A DNA stretch of 64,000 bases from Dermatemys mawii (Eukaryota; Chordata; Testudines; Dermatemydidae), in contig ML677335.1 in the NCBI GenBank assembly GCA_007922305.1, positions 39,066,642 through 39,130,641 on the forward strand, in the 5' to 3' direction. A model generated the notes under the pieces. The model did no database searches, was not told where the DNA came from, and saw only the letters and a program-made list of their open reading frames with translations. Both the position numbers and the translations under genes were made by a program. Of this stretch, positions 14,111 to 27,012 are shown in pieces. Within the stretch, counting starts at the first letter, position 1. Each line of letters begins with the position of its first letter.

Positions 14111-15065
14111 GGCATCCAAAGCATGGTTGGCACCTCCAACTATTACTGCAAGATACATACCAGCCTACATCTGGGCCCGCATCCCTAGGGCTGTGCTGCT
14201 CAGAAACAGCCTGAAGGATTGGAGCCAGGGAGTTATTTTTATGGAACAGGAAACACCAGATGATTTTATAACCTAGTAAACTTCACATGTGCTAATGGGA
14301 TAAATATTTTTCACATCTGTCTACAAATGAGTGGTGGAATATGCACCTCCATAAAAGATATTCAATTGCTGGTTCTCCTCCTTAGCTCCAGCTTTCCTAG
14401 AAAGATTTCCTTTGTATTTACTAAATAGTTGTTTAATCTAACATGAAGCATGGAGACCACTAAGTATTTTGTGCAGCTGGTTGCCTGGTCACTACCTCCT
14501 TTGTACTGTGGGGCAGGGGGAACGTAGAGAGGGAATGGTCCATTGAAAATAAAACCAAAAGAAGGAGCCCTACAAGGCAGGGAAAGGATAATGCTCATGT
14601 CATCCAGATAATAAAGGCAACTCAGCAGGTTCTGCCCTTCCAGTACCACCTCCCGCGATGGGGAACTGTGATAGATAAATGCAACAACGTGAGGTGGTAA
14701 CACAGAAGCTGGCTTCCCACCCCATGACCACAGTGCTCTCAATGAAAATAAAGAGCCAGTGCTGAAAAGTAGGTTTAATGCCTATCTTTTTTTGAGAATT
14801 TGTATTGCAACTCCCTCATCCTAAGATCTCAGAGCTGTGGATTTCTGCAGGAGATTTTTTATTGGCTTTTTCTTTAGTGGGTTTCCCCAACACTCTTCCT
14901 GAAAAAAATTCTCTTTCTAATGCTCTCTTAGCGCTTATTCCTTTCACCTTACTCCCAGGAGTGGATTCAACTGGACTACTCAGGCAAATGTGTGCTTGCA
15001 GGGGTGGTCCATGGCTACTAATCCAGAGGCAAGACAGAACTTTTATAGAGGAAGGACAATCTTGA
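14111..15065. other. intergenic, nothing recognised
   Basis: Two longish open frames (126 codons minus at 14362-14742; 86 codons at 14805-15065) have no recognised domain, and no splice or start context supports them. Confidence 0.4.
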
Positions 15066-15069
15066 GAAT

Positions 15070-15640
15070 GGGGCACTGGCCTGGGGTCTGGGAGAGGTGG
15101 GTTCTGTTCTCCGTTTAGATATGGGCTTTGTCTGTGACCTTGGGCAAATCACTTAGCCCCTGATTTTTACAGTTTAATGAGATTTGGGCTACCAAGTGCT
15201 TAAATCCCTTTGGAAAATTAGACCTAGGCTCCTAAATCATAGAAATGTAAGGCTGCTAAGGACTGAGTGGTTAACAAGTCCAGCACCCTGTGCTGAGGCA
15301 GGACCAAGTAAATCTAGACCACCCCTGACAGGTAGTTGTCCAAACTATTCTTAAAGCCTTCCATAATGGGGAATCTACAAGCTCCCTTGGAAGCCTATTC
15401 CAGAGCTTAAATTACCCTTGCAGTCAGAGAAAAAGATTCTAACCTCTACCCCAGATCTCCCTTGCTCCAGATTATGTCCATTACTTCTGGTCATTTAAGC
15501 GTTGCACTACTGAGCACAGCAATGCCTAAATTTGGGTCTTAACCTCTCCACTCCCTCTTGATGAAGTGGGAATAATACTTCTCCCACCTCACTACAACAT
15601 TGTGAGGATAAAAATCCATTAATGATTGTGAGGTCACTCA
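15070..15640. repeat. MIR-like SINE split by a CR1 3' fragment
   Basis: 15070-15236 carries a MIR-like core (TGACCTTGGGCAAATCACTTA). 15237-15500 is a minus-strand CR1 3' end of the AATCATAGAAATGTAAGG type with TTCCAGAGCTTAAATTACCC. After it, 15510-15640 returns to MIR-like 3' sequence (GAAGTGGGAATAATAC). The order suggests that the CR1 inserted into an older SINE. Confidence 0.6.
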
Positions 15641-16707
15641 AATATTACATTTGAGGGGGTCATCTAAGTACCGGGATTGATTCATTAATGCTGATCAGTT
15701 AAGTATTGCAATTCTGAAGGGTTCTAATTAGTAAATCATGATTTACCAAGTTCCTTTTGCTAATGTTCGTTCTCCCCCATGGCAAGTGAGGAATGGGGGA
15801 AGAGAATAGTTCCACCTTTTGATAATCATAGCAGTTTTTAAAGCTTTTCCCCTTCCCTGATCTCATGCTCACAGCAGGGAAGGCAAAATGGATTCTGCTA
15901 GATAAACACAACTGGAGTTCAAATTGCTGATTGGATTCTTTTTCCCAGAGTTCAAACCAAGGCTGCGCTGGCTGCAGACGTTCAAGCTCGATGGCCCAGT
16001 GGGACTAATTACTCCATTTACAGTAAAACATGCAAGGAAATGTATCTCCCTATCCCCATATAGCCAAGTTTACTGAAGGATAACCTACTACATTACACAG
16101 ATTAATACTCCAGTGAGTAAATTAATCCTCAGAATTTCACTCACTACTTGTGGCTTATAAATTTTAATTGGCTCTAAACTGCCACACGAATTTATGTGAA
16201 TGTATATTGATGCAGTGAAAGAGATCAGAAATTACTCTATCGACACTTGAAGCAACAAGACAAGACAACAGGACATATTGGGACCGATTTATGAACACAT
16301 GTTAATATTTGCAAAGTGGGATTCAAACTTATTTCAGCCTTGCACAATCATATTAGACACAGCTCAGTGTGGGAGAAGAAATGATGCAGAGGATTAATGC
16401 CTATATTTGGAACATACATTTCCCCATTCTGAAAAGGCAGCTCCAATAGATGTACAGGTTAGAGTGTGTTTTTATGACTCACAGTCCACCTAATCTCCCA
16501 ATGTATTGATCAGAATGGCCTTCTGGTATATTGCAGTGCAGGTAGGTACAGCATGCACCTCTCTCTTGAGCCACAAGATTGGGATTTAACTTACATTGAC
16601 AGAGGCCCCTCTCAGATCAGCTTCTTTATGCAAATCAGATAAGAACTGGATTTCATTAATGCCAAGGTTCCCATGGATTTGACCTTTCTACATCCACAGA
16701 ACAGGCA
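15641..16707. other. intergenic, nothing recognised
   Basis: AT-rich DNA without motifs, open frames over 75 codons or clear repeats. Confidence 0.4.
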
Positions 16708-16864
16708 GCCAGATTTTCAAGGGTATTTAGATGCAAAAAAAGGTGTGTGACCTGCTAAGATTTTCAAAAGCATGTAGATATCTAACATGTTTAGGCATGT
16801 TGGAAAATCCCACCAGGTATCTATCTGAATCTTTAGGTGCCTAAACACCTTTGATCATCTGGCC
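16708..16864. repeat. foldback element
   Basis: The left arm (AGATTTTCAAGGGTATTTAG) is the imperfect inverse of the right arm (GGTGCCTAAACACCTTTGATC and ATCTGG). The interior has a second inverted pair around TTTTCAAAAGC and TTGGAAAATCCC. Non-coding. Confidence 0.6.
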
Positions 16865-19800
16865 TTTGGTGCAGAATCCACCTTTTACCACAGAATTCTG
16901 CAGAATAATCTAATTGTCACTCTAACCTTCCAAAGATGAGTCAAGGCAGGGTTGTCTCCCTGAACTGGTACATAGACAGCCTGAAACAGAGCTCTCAGAG
17001 AGGCTTGAACTCATTCTTTCCCATAACTGTCTGTTAACCCTGATACTGAGCAGTGAATAGTTTGATGTCAACATTGTTAATCTTTCCATTGCTGATGATT
17101 TTACCAGAAGCATCCCCTGCCTGTTCTCCATCGTTATATATGCTGACAGTCACTGGTGTAGGCAGCAAGTCAGCTGCTTGCAGGGAAATGATGAGTGTAA
17201 ATTTCACCAGGAAACAGTTTAAAGACCCCCTGATGCAAGCAACATGAAAGAGGAAATACATCCCTTACCTATTGCCTGAAATGTCAACAGCTTTCTGAAA
17301 GCCAAGAACCAAAACTCCTCTTCCTCATTCTTCCCTGGGTACCTAAAATCCCAAAAGCCACTAACAGCTCCTACAATGTAGTCATGCCTTTTTTTTCCTG
17401 AGGCATATTAAAATATTGTAAAATCACTTGAACATATTGTCAGAATGAGAAAAGATAGGGACTAGATGGTATTTTCATGTTTAGTCCAATGAAAACCTCC
17501 ATGGCTCAACATATACTGATACTGCTCCAGAATTTCTGATCTGCCACACAAACCAGACTGGATTTAGAGTGAAGCGGAGACCTTCCATCCATCACCACCA
17601 GTAAGAGGTTATGGAGGCCAGATTATCCCCATATTTCATTTATGCCCTCAGTGACATAAGTGAGTTGCACAGATGTCATGGAAGACACAATTTGAAGGCA
17701 ATGGGATTGCACCAAATGAAGGGAAAATGTGGCCTTAAGAATCTTCATTATTGCAGACTATGAAATGGAATGGTTGGTAGGAAAAAATATCATTTATTTG
17801 CACACTGCAGATTTTAATGTGCAAATCAGTATTCAGAATACAGAGCCATAGAATGCACTTTTTAGGGTGGAACTATACTTTTAAATTTGAGCTAAATCTC
17901 AGCTGAACATTTTGCATCTAAAAAAAGCATTTTTAAATGGACATCAATTTAAAAAAAAAAAAAACAGACTTCTAAGATGTTTCACCAACACACCTCTGGG
18001 TAAGATATAAAAGGAAAACAACAGAGCAAATTGAGGAGGAACACCACATTGCTCTGATTTCCCCCTCCCCCCGCCGGTATGTTTCCTTATACATTTGGCA
18101 GCACACTTTGCACACAATCATTTTCATTGTTGCCTCTGTTTACCTGAACCTCTGACATACAAACAGGGGAGAGGAAACCATTTTTAAAGATATAAATCAC
18201 AAAAACAGGCCAGGGAATTTATTGGGAAATCTGGTATCTGAAACAATTTATAAATTATTTTTAATTGTCCAGATTTCAATAGGATTTTACTTTTTAATTA
18301 ATATAAAATTGTTGTAATATTTTCCTTTGCTTCCTCCTACACATTTCCAGTCACAGGATGAAAGCAGAAGTGCCAAAGCTCTAGTACCCTTACAAAGAAC
18401 ATAGTACTTCTGTCCTTACTTTAATCAACAGTACTAGAGGAAGTCTGTTCTCACAAGATTTCCAGTCCAAATTCACATTCCTAAGTTATTCACCTACATT
18501 TCAGGTAAGTGCTCATCCAGCTTGATATGACCCTATTGAGATTCACCCATCACTACTCCCTCTCCAAATTTTATGCTTTTGCTCTTAGAACAATGTACTT
18601 CTCACTATGGTCTCCCTTTTCCAAGGTAACTAAGCTTGGCTAGCTCTGTTCTTCTCCTACAATTCCTTCCTGTGCCTCTTAATCCTTCTGGCTGATGGGC
18701 TAATTAGCTCTATATCCTACCCAGACCACCAGCCTGGTTATCTAATTATCTCTAATTACCCCAGTCATCTTTCTCTAGGGGAATTAATAGGCATCAAAAT
18801 ATTGGTTCCCTGCACTTTCACAGTGGTCAAGCAACGCATACACACAAGGAAAATCCCCACATTGTGTTGATCTATTGCAAGGTGAAGATAGAACATGATG
18901 ATACACTGCTGTTGCTGGTGCTCAATAAATCTGAGGCCACTAGCCTCATTAGTATAAACCTGTGACCCCAGCTGGGTTAAGATGGGAAGCCTCACTACAG
19001 ACCAAACTAGACTGTAACTCAGTGAGGACTAGACTCTGCCAGTGAGACTCTTCCACTGCATCTTAGCTTCTGTGTTTGAACACAGAGTAAGCTGTTTTGG
19101 AAACATACAGGTTAAATTATTTAAAGGTATATCAATGAGGTTTTCCATTTTCAATAGCTGCCAGGTCATAGAAGCTTTCCAGGACAGGAGTTACATCTTC
19201 ATGTGTTTAGAAATTGCTTACCATATTTTGGCCACTAATTCTATTCTACATAGATTCTCATACTGGGCTCACCATAATATCAGAGCATCTTCCAGTAATG
19301 CATTAAGTGATGTGACTAATATGTCAGACATTTGTTTTCTCCACCCTCTTCTGCAGGGGAAAACATGTAAGAAGTGGAGCATCTTGTTCTGGATTTCCAC
19401 ACACACACAGCTATGTTTGTTGAAGAAGGCAACAATAAATAAATGTCCTGTGCACTTAGAGCAGCAGGCAGAAAGATTTGTGATGGCCTTTTCTTCCCCA
19501 GGGGAAACTGTGTTCTACATGCTTGGGCTCGCCCCTGACAAAGCAATGCCTCCTAAGGCCCTGTCAATTATTATTCATTAACAAAGGTATGAAGTAAGTA
19601 GGGTTGGAGAACTTACCTGAAGCTAAGTTATCCCCCTCTCCAATGTTTGAAATCAAGGATAGCAATGCTTACTTACCCCCAGACTATTGGGAGTACCAAT
19701 AACTTAAGTTTATGAAGAGCTTGAAGTTGGAAAGGCAGTGTAAATACTTCAAAATAGTATTAATATTATTTGAGGCCTGGGAGAAGAATTGAGTTCTTAA

Positions 19801-22770
19801 GGGGAGGAGTAAGCACTAACACTGTTAGGCACATGGAGAAATACTGATTATCTCTCTAACTAGACACCTAGGTTGCCTTATTCTATAGTGATACCATTCA
19901 TGTATGCCTTTTCCTTCCTTAGTCACTTTGTTTTCAGATTCAAAGTCAACAGTTCTGCCAGTGACTAATTAGAACAAGATCATCACCCTCTGTGTATTTC
20001 CTGTTGGGCTTCCTCTTATTACCCCCTAGTTGTCTATACATAAAGGGCCTCACCACTAGTATACCCTCTCTCATCTGAGAGCATCATTATAGAGGTCCTC
20101 ATCTCTGGCACCTCTCTATTGGTTTCTCCATCAGACCTTATAATTGGTTTTTGAATTTCTATCTTCTATAGCTCAGCCCTCTGGTCAGCTCAAACATCTG
20201 AACCCCTTCCAGGACTGGTCAAACCAGTCCAAATGAGAATCCAAATATCTTCAAACTAATAGCTATTCCCCCTTCCAGGCCTCCTTATAGTTACCTCATT
20301 AGCTTTACATCACAGTTTTCCCTACCTGCTCCTGTAGTATTCTTCCTCTACTGTTACTTGTCTGGTTAAACCCTATCGCATAGCTTCCTCTACTAGAGAA
20401 ACATATCTGCCATATAATCTTTCCCCAAAGTGGGGGGGCCTTAGTCTATTTATAGGGTCTCATTCCCCCTCCTCTGGTTACTCATTTCCCCAGGTATAGC
20501 ACATGACTAATTAGGGTTCTTTCCCCCTGGCCTTGCAGGTGGCAAGGTTAAGCCCTATTATAGTATCTCATTAAACTGATCACCACTGCATGTGGCAGCT
20601 GTCATTCTTGAGTGGCATCCCATCTTTTCTACGGGATGGAGCTAGGCAAATTACACTGGGAAAGAGATTCTTTGCCTAAGAAGCTGTTGGTACATGAGTG
20701 GTGTCCTGTTTAGGACAGACCACCGCTTAGAGAGACTTTGATGTAGCAAATCCACAACAATTAGTTTGTCATTTTTTCTCCAGGGAACAATAGGTCAAAG
20801 GATTAAAAAACAAATCATCTCCCTAGAATAGTTTTGGCTTGTGATGTGGGGCAGTTTGACCTAACACATTACATATTAGACCCATAAGTTAATTAGCTAG
20901 TTAATATTAAAAGACCTGTTCATTAGATTAATTAAGCTAATGCTGTGCTAACATTAAAATATGAAAAATTAAAGCTGTGTGCAAACAAAACAGCTGTATT
21001 GACTTTCAGATAAATATTTTCAGGCTGAATGAAGCTAAAAGATATTGCTCAAGGATGGTAGAAAGGTCTCCTTTGCATGTCAATAGAAGTCTATATAGCC
21101 ACAGAGCATTTAAATACATGATTAAGATCTATACTATACCATATTTGTTACAAATTGGCAGTAGCTGCTTCAGGGTTAAGGTTGTAAATGACTTTCAACA
21201 CTCAGAATCTACAAGTGAAGGTATACCAGTCACTTCATGTCTGGGACTCAATAGAGTTTTTATTCTATAAGTCAAATGAACTGGACAAAGCATTCTTGAA
21301 TTAGCATCTCCTAAAAAATACAGTAGACATGGGAATTCACTAGAATTCTAAGCCTCACTTACCTGTCTCTTTTTAGCAAGCAAGCAAGAATAAGCCAAAG
21401 AAGGAGAGAGAAAACTGTGCTTACTAGACTTAGACTGGTTCCAAGATTATTTGTTTCAACTCTTTTTTTTAGAAGCTAAGACATTAAATAGTTATATCAG
21501 AATAGCTCACTGGCTCTGAGCTTAAAATATGGCATCAAATGTCTGCTGGAGACCTAAACTTTCATTTCAAAAATGTTCCTAGCCTTTTTTCTTTGCAGAG
21601 ATGAACCTCAAAAGCCTTATGCATATTTATAAAATTACCTGTGGGTATCTGCAATGAACTAGTACTACATAGAGTTTGTTCCCTAGGCTGCTTTCTCGGT
21701 TGGGCTATCATAGGCTAACCCATAGTATTGGGAGATAATTGTCTCTTCCAGAACCCTTTTTGCTTACTTTGCTGTGCCAAGCAGTGCTCAGGAAAGAATT
21801 GGGCCCTGTTGTGTAATTTCACTGCTTTGCGGTAACATTGAGTATACGTTGTAAAAAGTGTGCAAATGACTGCAACTCATGTCCTTGCAGGGATCCACGC
21901 TCAGTATCGTTGGTGGCACTTGGAGTCAAATCTTGAGCAGCACCAGCTCAGCTGCACCACTTGCTGATGTGTGTCAGCACCGCTAATGTTGCTTGTTTAG
22001 ACAAGGCATTAACATAAACTAATTGCCAGGAGGTAGGCAGGTTTGTCAAATGATGTAAATTGTAACATCAGACACACTTTAAAATGTGGAAATCATCACT
22101 AACAGAACTAACCCCTTTTTTACTTTGCTTGAGACAGGAAAGTGGGAGACTACTATAATTAAGCTGACTGAATCCGGTAGATGGTCGGAGTAGAAACAAA
22201 TGCCTCACTTTGCTATTGCTCCCATAAATTCCATGGTAATGCCAGTACCTCTTCCTGAGGACCTCCTAAGGTGGGGTGGTGGAGCCTAGAGAAAGTCTCA
22301 TACGGGGTAGAAGGGAAAGGAAGGAGATAATAGGAGGAAGGAACAGAGTCTTGCATAGAGGTGAGGAAGGGAAAGAAAAAGAAGTAGAAGTAGAGTGGAT
22401 AGGGATAAAAAAGCCTTACACTGGAGCAATGAAAGCCAGTTATGAGAGATAGGAAAGACCTCCAGAATTGATGGGACTGCTTCTCCTGGCACAGTGGTGG
22501 GGGATCTGGAGCTCCTTCTGCCAGCTCACTAACCCTCTGTAGTCCAAGGGAAGTAGTCTCTGGGGCATATAATTTCCACTGAGTCCCATCCCTGTGTGCT
22601 GCCTAGTATTGCTTGTAATAAAGTTACCCTGCTTAACTTTCCCAACTTCTCAATTAGAATTCATGTTCTGCCTGAAATAACCAAATTGGGACTCCAGAGG
22701 AAAAAGCATTGCAATAAATGAATACAGAAGAAAATAATTTCCTCAGAATCTTGAAACCACTCAGTAACTC
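16865..22770. other. gene-poor intergenic stretch
   Basis: No gene recognised. Includes a poly(A) run at about 17950-17964, an exon-like minus-strand frame at 17034-17261 and an unusually long 179-codon plus-strand frame at 19042-19581; both are discussed as findings. Neither shows a domain I know. Confidence 0.45.
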
Positions 22771-23072
22771 TTAGGCCTTGTCTACACTACCAGCTGGACT
22801 GACAGGTAGAGATCGATCTATTGGGCATTGATTTATTGCGTCTCATCAGGACGTGATAAATTGATCCCCAGAGGCACTCCCATCGACTCCAGAACTCCAG
22901 TTCACTAAAAGGTGCAAGGCAGAGTCAATGGGGGAGCCCACTGTCAACCGCTGCTGCTGTGAGGACGGCAGGTAAGTCTACCTAAGATGCATAGGCTTCA
23001 GCTACACTATTTACGAAGCTGAAGTTGTGTATCTTAGGTCAATCCTCACTGCTAGTGTAGACCAGGCCTTAG
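22771..23072. mobile_element. MITE, CTTGTCTACACT family
   Basis: 302 bp with inverted ends TTAGGCCTTGTCTACACT and AGTGTAGACCAGGCCTTA, nearly perfect over 18 bp. Inner GATCGATCTATTGGGC and TTGATTTATTGCG link it to the copy at 11234-11501. Non-coding. Confidence 0.85.
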
Positions 23073-24725
23073 AAAGCCTCAGGAAAGAAAAGCCTGAGAA
23101 AAGCTTTCCTATGGTGCTGATAATGTGCACTCTTCCATTCTTGGGAATGAGGAGCCGTGCACCCAAGTGATAGGAACCCCATCACTTACTCTTATCTAAG
23201 GGGTATACTCTAATTTGATATGAAAATGTAAAAATGTTTTGAAAAGTAGATCTTGGCAGAATTCATGCCCTTCAAGCCTCTTCCAATGGAATTGTTTATC
23301 AAATATGTGAGACCATGTCAGAGTGAGGATTTCTGAGCCTTATCCTAACTTGCATTTTATGTATGGATTAATGAATGAAGTAATAAATCAAGAAAGGATG
23401 CTCTGCTCTGATTGCTCTCAGTTCATCATATGTCATTTCTTTTTAATATCCTACCTGGAAAAGTGAAAGAATCAGGTTTCCTCTTCATGTTGATTCCATG
23501 CACTGTTATTTGTCCGATTGAATAAATATATTCGCACTGAGCTGCCCAATAGACGGCACTGCTGGGATAAAAAACTTACAACTCCCACCTTTATGTGCTC
23601 TGGGGATGGCCTGCTGAGACTTTTTTGGTGCATACAATAGTTATAGGCTGCCTTTTAGAAGGGGTTTAGGTATTAAATGTCATTGGCCCCTTATGTGCTG
23701 CGAAGTATGGAGATATATTTTTTAGAAATTGAGGCAATCTTGCTCCCACTGTAGTCAATGGGAATTTTGCTGGTATCTTCAATGGTAGGTCACATAAGGT
23801 AGGTTAAGTACCATGATCAGAGATCTTCTCTCCATGAGAGGGTTGCACTGATTTAACAACCTAACTTGATATAAGATTCTCTTAAACCAAAATAAGAGTG
23901 TCGACATGGGGAAGCTGCACCTTTACAACTAAACTAATTCCAGCCCAACCCTTTATTAGTTAACTCCGTGCATCTTTTTTCATGCATACAAGGCCAGAAT
24001 GGAGATGAAAGGGCTGAATTAACTTTTCTAGGGTTTAAAAGCCTTTTCCAAGGCTGTAATAAAGCAAACCTTTTTACTGGGACTTGCAGAATCTACCTGT
24101 CATTATTTTCCTGCAGTATCTTTAGGAAGAAGTAAAAATGGTGTAGTGGCATTGCGGGATACCCACAATAGCAGGATATCTGTGACTTCTATAGTAATCA
24201 CTAGTGGCCTGAATGATCTTTATTATTTTGCCCCCCATGCCCACCTCAAAGCATTGAGTTTGCTTTAGTCCTTATTTGTATTTTCCCTTTTACCCATACA
24301 ATAACAGAAGTTCAGTGTTTCAACAGGCTGTCATCTGCACCATCCCCATCCTGAGGGCTGGTACCATATATGCAATTATTCTCCACAGCCTCTTTTATCT
24401 TTCCTATATAGTGTTAAGGAAGACAGAGGAAGCTTTCAATGTTTTAACCTGCGTGCTATTGGAAAGAAGTTGTAGAGAATATTTTAGAATCTACACTAAT
24501 ACAACTAACCTGGAAGAGGCTGGATAGAGGGCTAGGAAGAGATGACATCCAGTGCAGGAGACTGGATTTTAAATTGGTTCTGAAACATTCTCTCTTAGCA
24601 CTGATATCATGAATTCACAGATTGTTTGCTTACTAGAGCAAGTGTTTGTTTTTTCTTTAGGGACAGTTTGTTTGTTATATTTGGAAAAGAGAAAGGAAAG
24701 GAAGAAGGGACATCTGTGTTTATAA
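23073..24725. other. intergenic, nothing recognised
   Basis: AT-rich. Around 23740-23790 there is a short widespread-looking motif (GTAGTCAATGGGAATTTTGC) that recurs in similar form near 10060-10110. Confidence 0.4.
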
Positions 24726-25312
24726 CAGAGGTGGGCAAACTACGGCCCAGGGGCCACATCCAACCTGTGGGGCCGTCCTGCCCGGCCCTTGAGCTCCTGG
24801 CCGGGAAGGCTAGCTGGCCCCTCCTCTGCTATCTCCCCCCCACCCACACACACACACAAACATGCCACCGTGCGGGCAGCGCAGCTGCTCCAGTGGGGCA
24901 GTGCAGTTTCCAGTCCTGCTGCTCTGAGCGGCATGATAAGGGGGCGGAGAGTCAGGGGGTTGGATAAGGGGCAGAGAGTCCTGGGAGGCAGTCAGGAGAC
25001 AGGGAGCAGGGGGCAGTTGGAGAGGGAAAGGTTTGCGGGTGGTCAGGGGATGGGGAGCAGGGGGGGTGGATAAGCGTGGGAGTGCCGGGGGGCCTGTTAA
25101 GGGGTGGGGGTGTTCATAGGGGTCAGAGGACAGGGAGCAGGGTTGGATGGGGGGCTGTTAGGGCGGGGAGTCCTGGGAGGGGACAAGCAGAGGACAGGGA
25201 GCACAGAGTTTGGATGGGTTGGGGATTCTGAGGGGGGCAGTTGGGGGCCGATGGGGAAGTGGGGGCAGGCTGTTTGGGGAGGCACAGCCTTCCCTCCCCG
25301 GTCTTCCATATA
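24726..25312 (+). repeat. hAT-like MITE end followed by a G-rich minisatellite
   Basis: Starts CAGAGGTGGGCAAACTACGG, matching the left end of the hAT-like element at 44416. From about 24935 to 25290 a degenerate G-rich tandem repeat follows, with recurring AGGGAGCAGGGGG, GAGTCCTGGGAGG and GGTCAGGGGA blocks about 40-60 bp apart. The right inverted end is missing. Open frames on both strands are by-products of the repeat. Confidence 0.65.
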
Positions 25313-25581
25313 GTTTCAAACAATTAATTTGTAATTTTTGTCCAAGTAAGGACAATTTCAGGAATTTAAGGTTGATCCAAGGCTTACTGAAGTAATTGGA
25401 AGGATTGTCAGTGACTTCAGTGATCTTCAGATGAAGCCCTTCATCCAAGGAAAGAGAGACTTAGAAATCCATACACTAGTAGAGTAGTACTACTCTAGTA
25501 GAGTAGAGAGTCCACATACCCAGAGAGTCCTTCAGTGAAATGGACACAAATCAGATATTAGGAATGGCAATATACAAAAGC

Positions 25582-26024
25582 CTGTAGGAGAACACTTCAA
25601 CCTGCCTGGACATACAATAGCAGACCTCAAAACAGCCACCCTGCAGCAAAACAACTTCAAGACCAGACTTCAAAGAGAAATTGCTGAGCTCCAGTTAATT
25701 TACAAATTCGACACCATCAGGTTTGGACTCAATATTGACTGTGAATGGCTCGCCAATTACAAAAGCAGTTTCTCCTTTCTGGGTGTTCACACCTCCAGAT
25801 CACCTGCTGGAAGTGGGCTTCACCCCCCTCCCCCGATTGAATTTACCTTGTTTTCTTGCCTGCTATTTATACCTGCCTCTGGAGATTTCCACAACATTCA
25901 TCCGATGAAGTGGGTCTTAGCCCACGAAAGCTCATGATCCCTAAAATCTGTTAGTCTATAAGGTGCTACAAGACTCTTTGTCGCTTTTGCAGAACCTGAC
26001 TAACACGGCTACCCCCCTGATACT
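25582..26024 (+). mobile_element. Penelope-like element 3' fragment with hammerhead-like tail
   Basis: From 25582 an ATG-less frame of about 78 codons reads through EHFNLPGHTIADLK, an LQREIAELQ block and a FGLN block. The His...GHS-like...RE...GLN order is that of the GIY-YIG endonuclease end of Penelope-like retroelements. The fragment continues into a hammerhead-like core (25902-25929) and the tail TTAGTCTATAAGGTGCTACA to 26024. The tail is shared by copies at 29577, 50891, 42451 and 63867. The reverse-transcriptase part is absent, so it is a dead 5'-truncated copy. Family assignment is by motif memory; a search would settle it. Confidence 0.6.
25902..25930 (+). ncRNA. hammerhead-ribozyme-like core, copy A (degraded)
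   Basis: CCGATGA replaces the required CTGANGA, so the conserved U4 is lost. Stem II (GTGGG with CCCAC) and the following GAAA are intact. Probably inactive. Confidence 0.45.
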
Positions 26025-27012
26025 AGACAATGAACTCAGCCATCCTGTGTGCAATGCAAGGCTTCTATTCCACTCAGAGGTAGCCTCACTATGTATTGAT
26101 GATGAAAAGGCTTACATACCTGTAAGGAATGGGGAGAGGAGTGAATGTACCACTAGAATATATCCCAAACCCCAGCTGTTATAATAGCACAGTGAATGTT
26201 CCTGTTTCTTAAAGGGTGGCAAGCATGTCGAACCCTTCTCAGTCTTAATTACAAAACAAAAAAAATATGATCCTCTTACTGTATATCTTTTTTTACCCTC
26301 TCATCTGCTGTAGCATTTTAATATCCACATTTCAGTTAGAAGACAGATGCCTAGTTTTTAACACTCTGTTGTAATGGCTTAATACTCTAGGTAAGATTTG
26401 AGGGGGAGCTACACTGAGCACAACTTTTGAGCAAATGGGCTTGAATATTCATTAAACAACATTTAAATTAAACACCCAAACTCTAAAAGCAGCAACATAT
26501 GGCCTGTTTTATTTCACATCAACTGAATGGGAGGTTGTGCCATTAGTTTCTGCAGACATAATGTTTGTTACAAAATGAAGTATGTTTTCCTTTAGGGACT
26601 GCAACACCATTTCTGTATCAATGCAGTGTGGCGAGCCCCCGAAGGGCTGGGTATATTTCACGGGTGAAGTGCTCTTGACAACTCTCTTCAAAATGTAAAC
26701 AAAATTCCCATAAATCTTCAACAGGGAGTGGAGGCTGAGGCAAATTAAACACTTTAATAAGGAACAAACAAGGAAGACAGCTCTCACTTTTCAGGATTTT
26801 ATTGTGGTTTATAGAATCTATTCATTCTACTGTCCTCCCCCCATTCCTTTGTGATTAGACATTTTTGCATCACTAACTGTGTGCCATGTGGCTCTACAGT
26901 CCTCTGCTGGTTAAACAGCTGTCTTGCACCAGCTCTTGGAGAATCCATCTGGTTTCTTTTGAGCATCTTCCTCAAAAAGCAGGAAGGGAAGTGCTTGCCC
27001 TTGGAGTTGTCA
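26025..27012. other. intergenic, nothing recognised
   Basis: Ordinary AT-rich DNA between two mobile elements; the 92-codon minus frame at 26509-26787 has no motif. Confidence 0.4.

Noticed and set aside
25477..25510. Short palindrome TAGAGTAGTACTACTCTA
   Set aside because: Only 18 bp, within a simple CTAGTAG-type repeat; no reason to assign a function.
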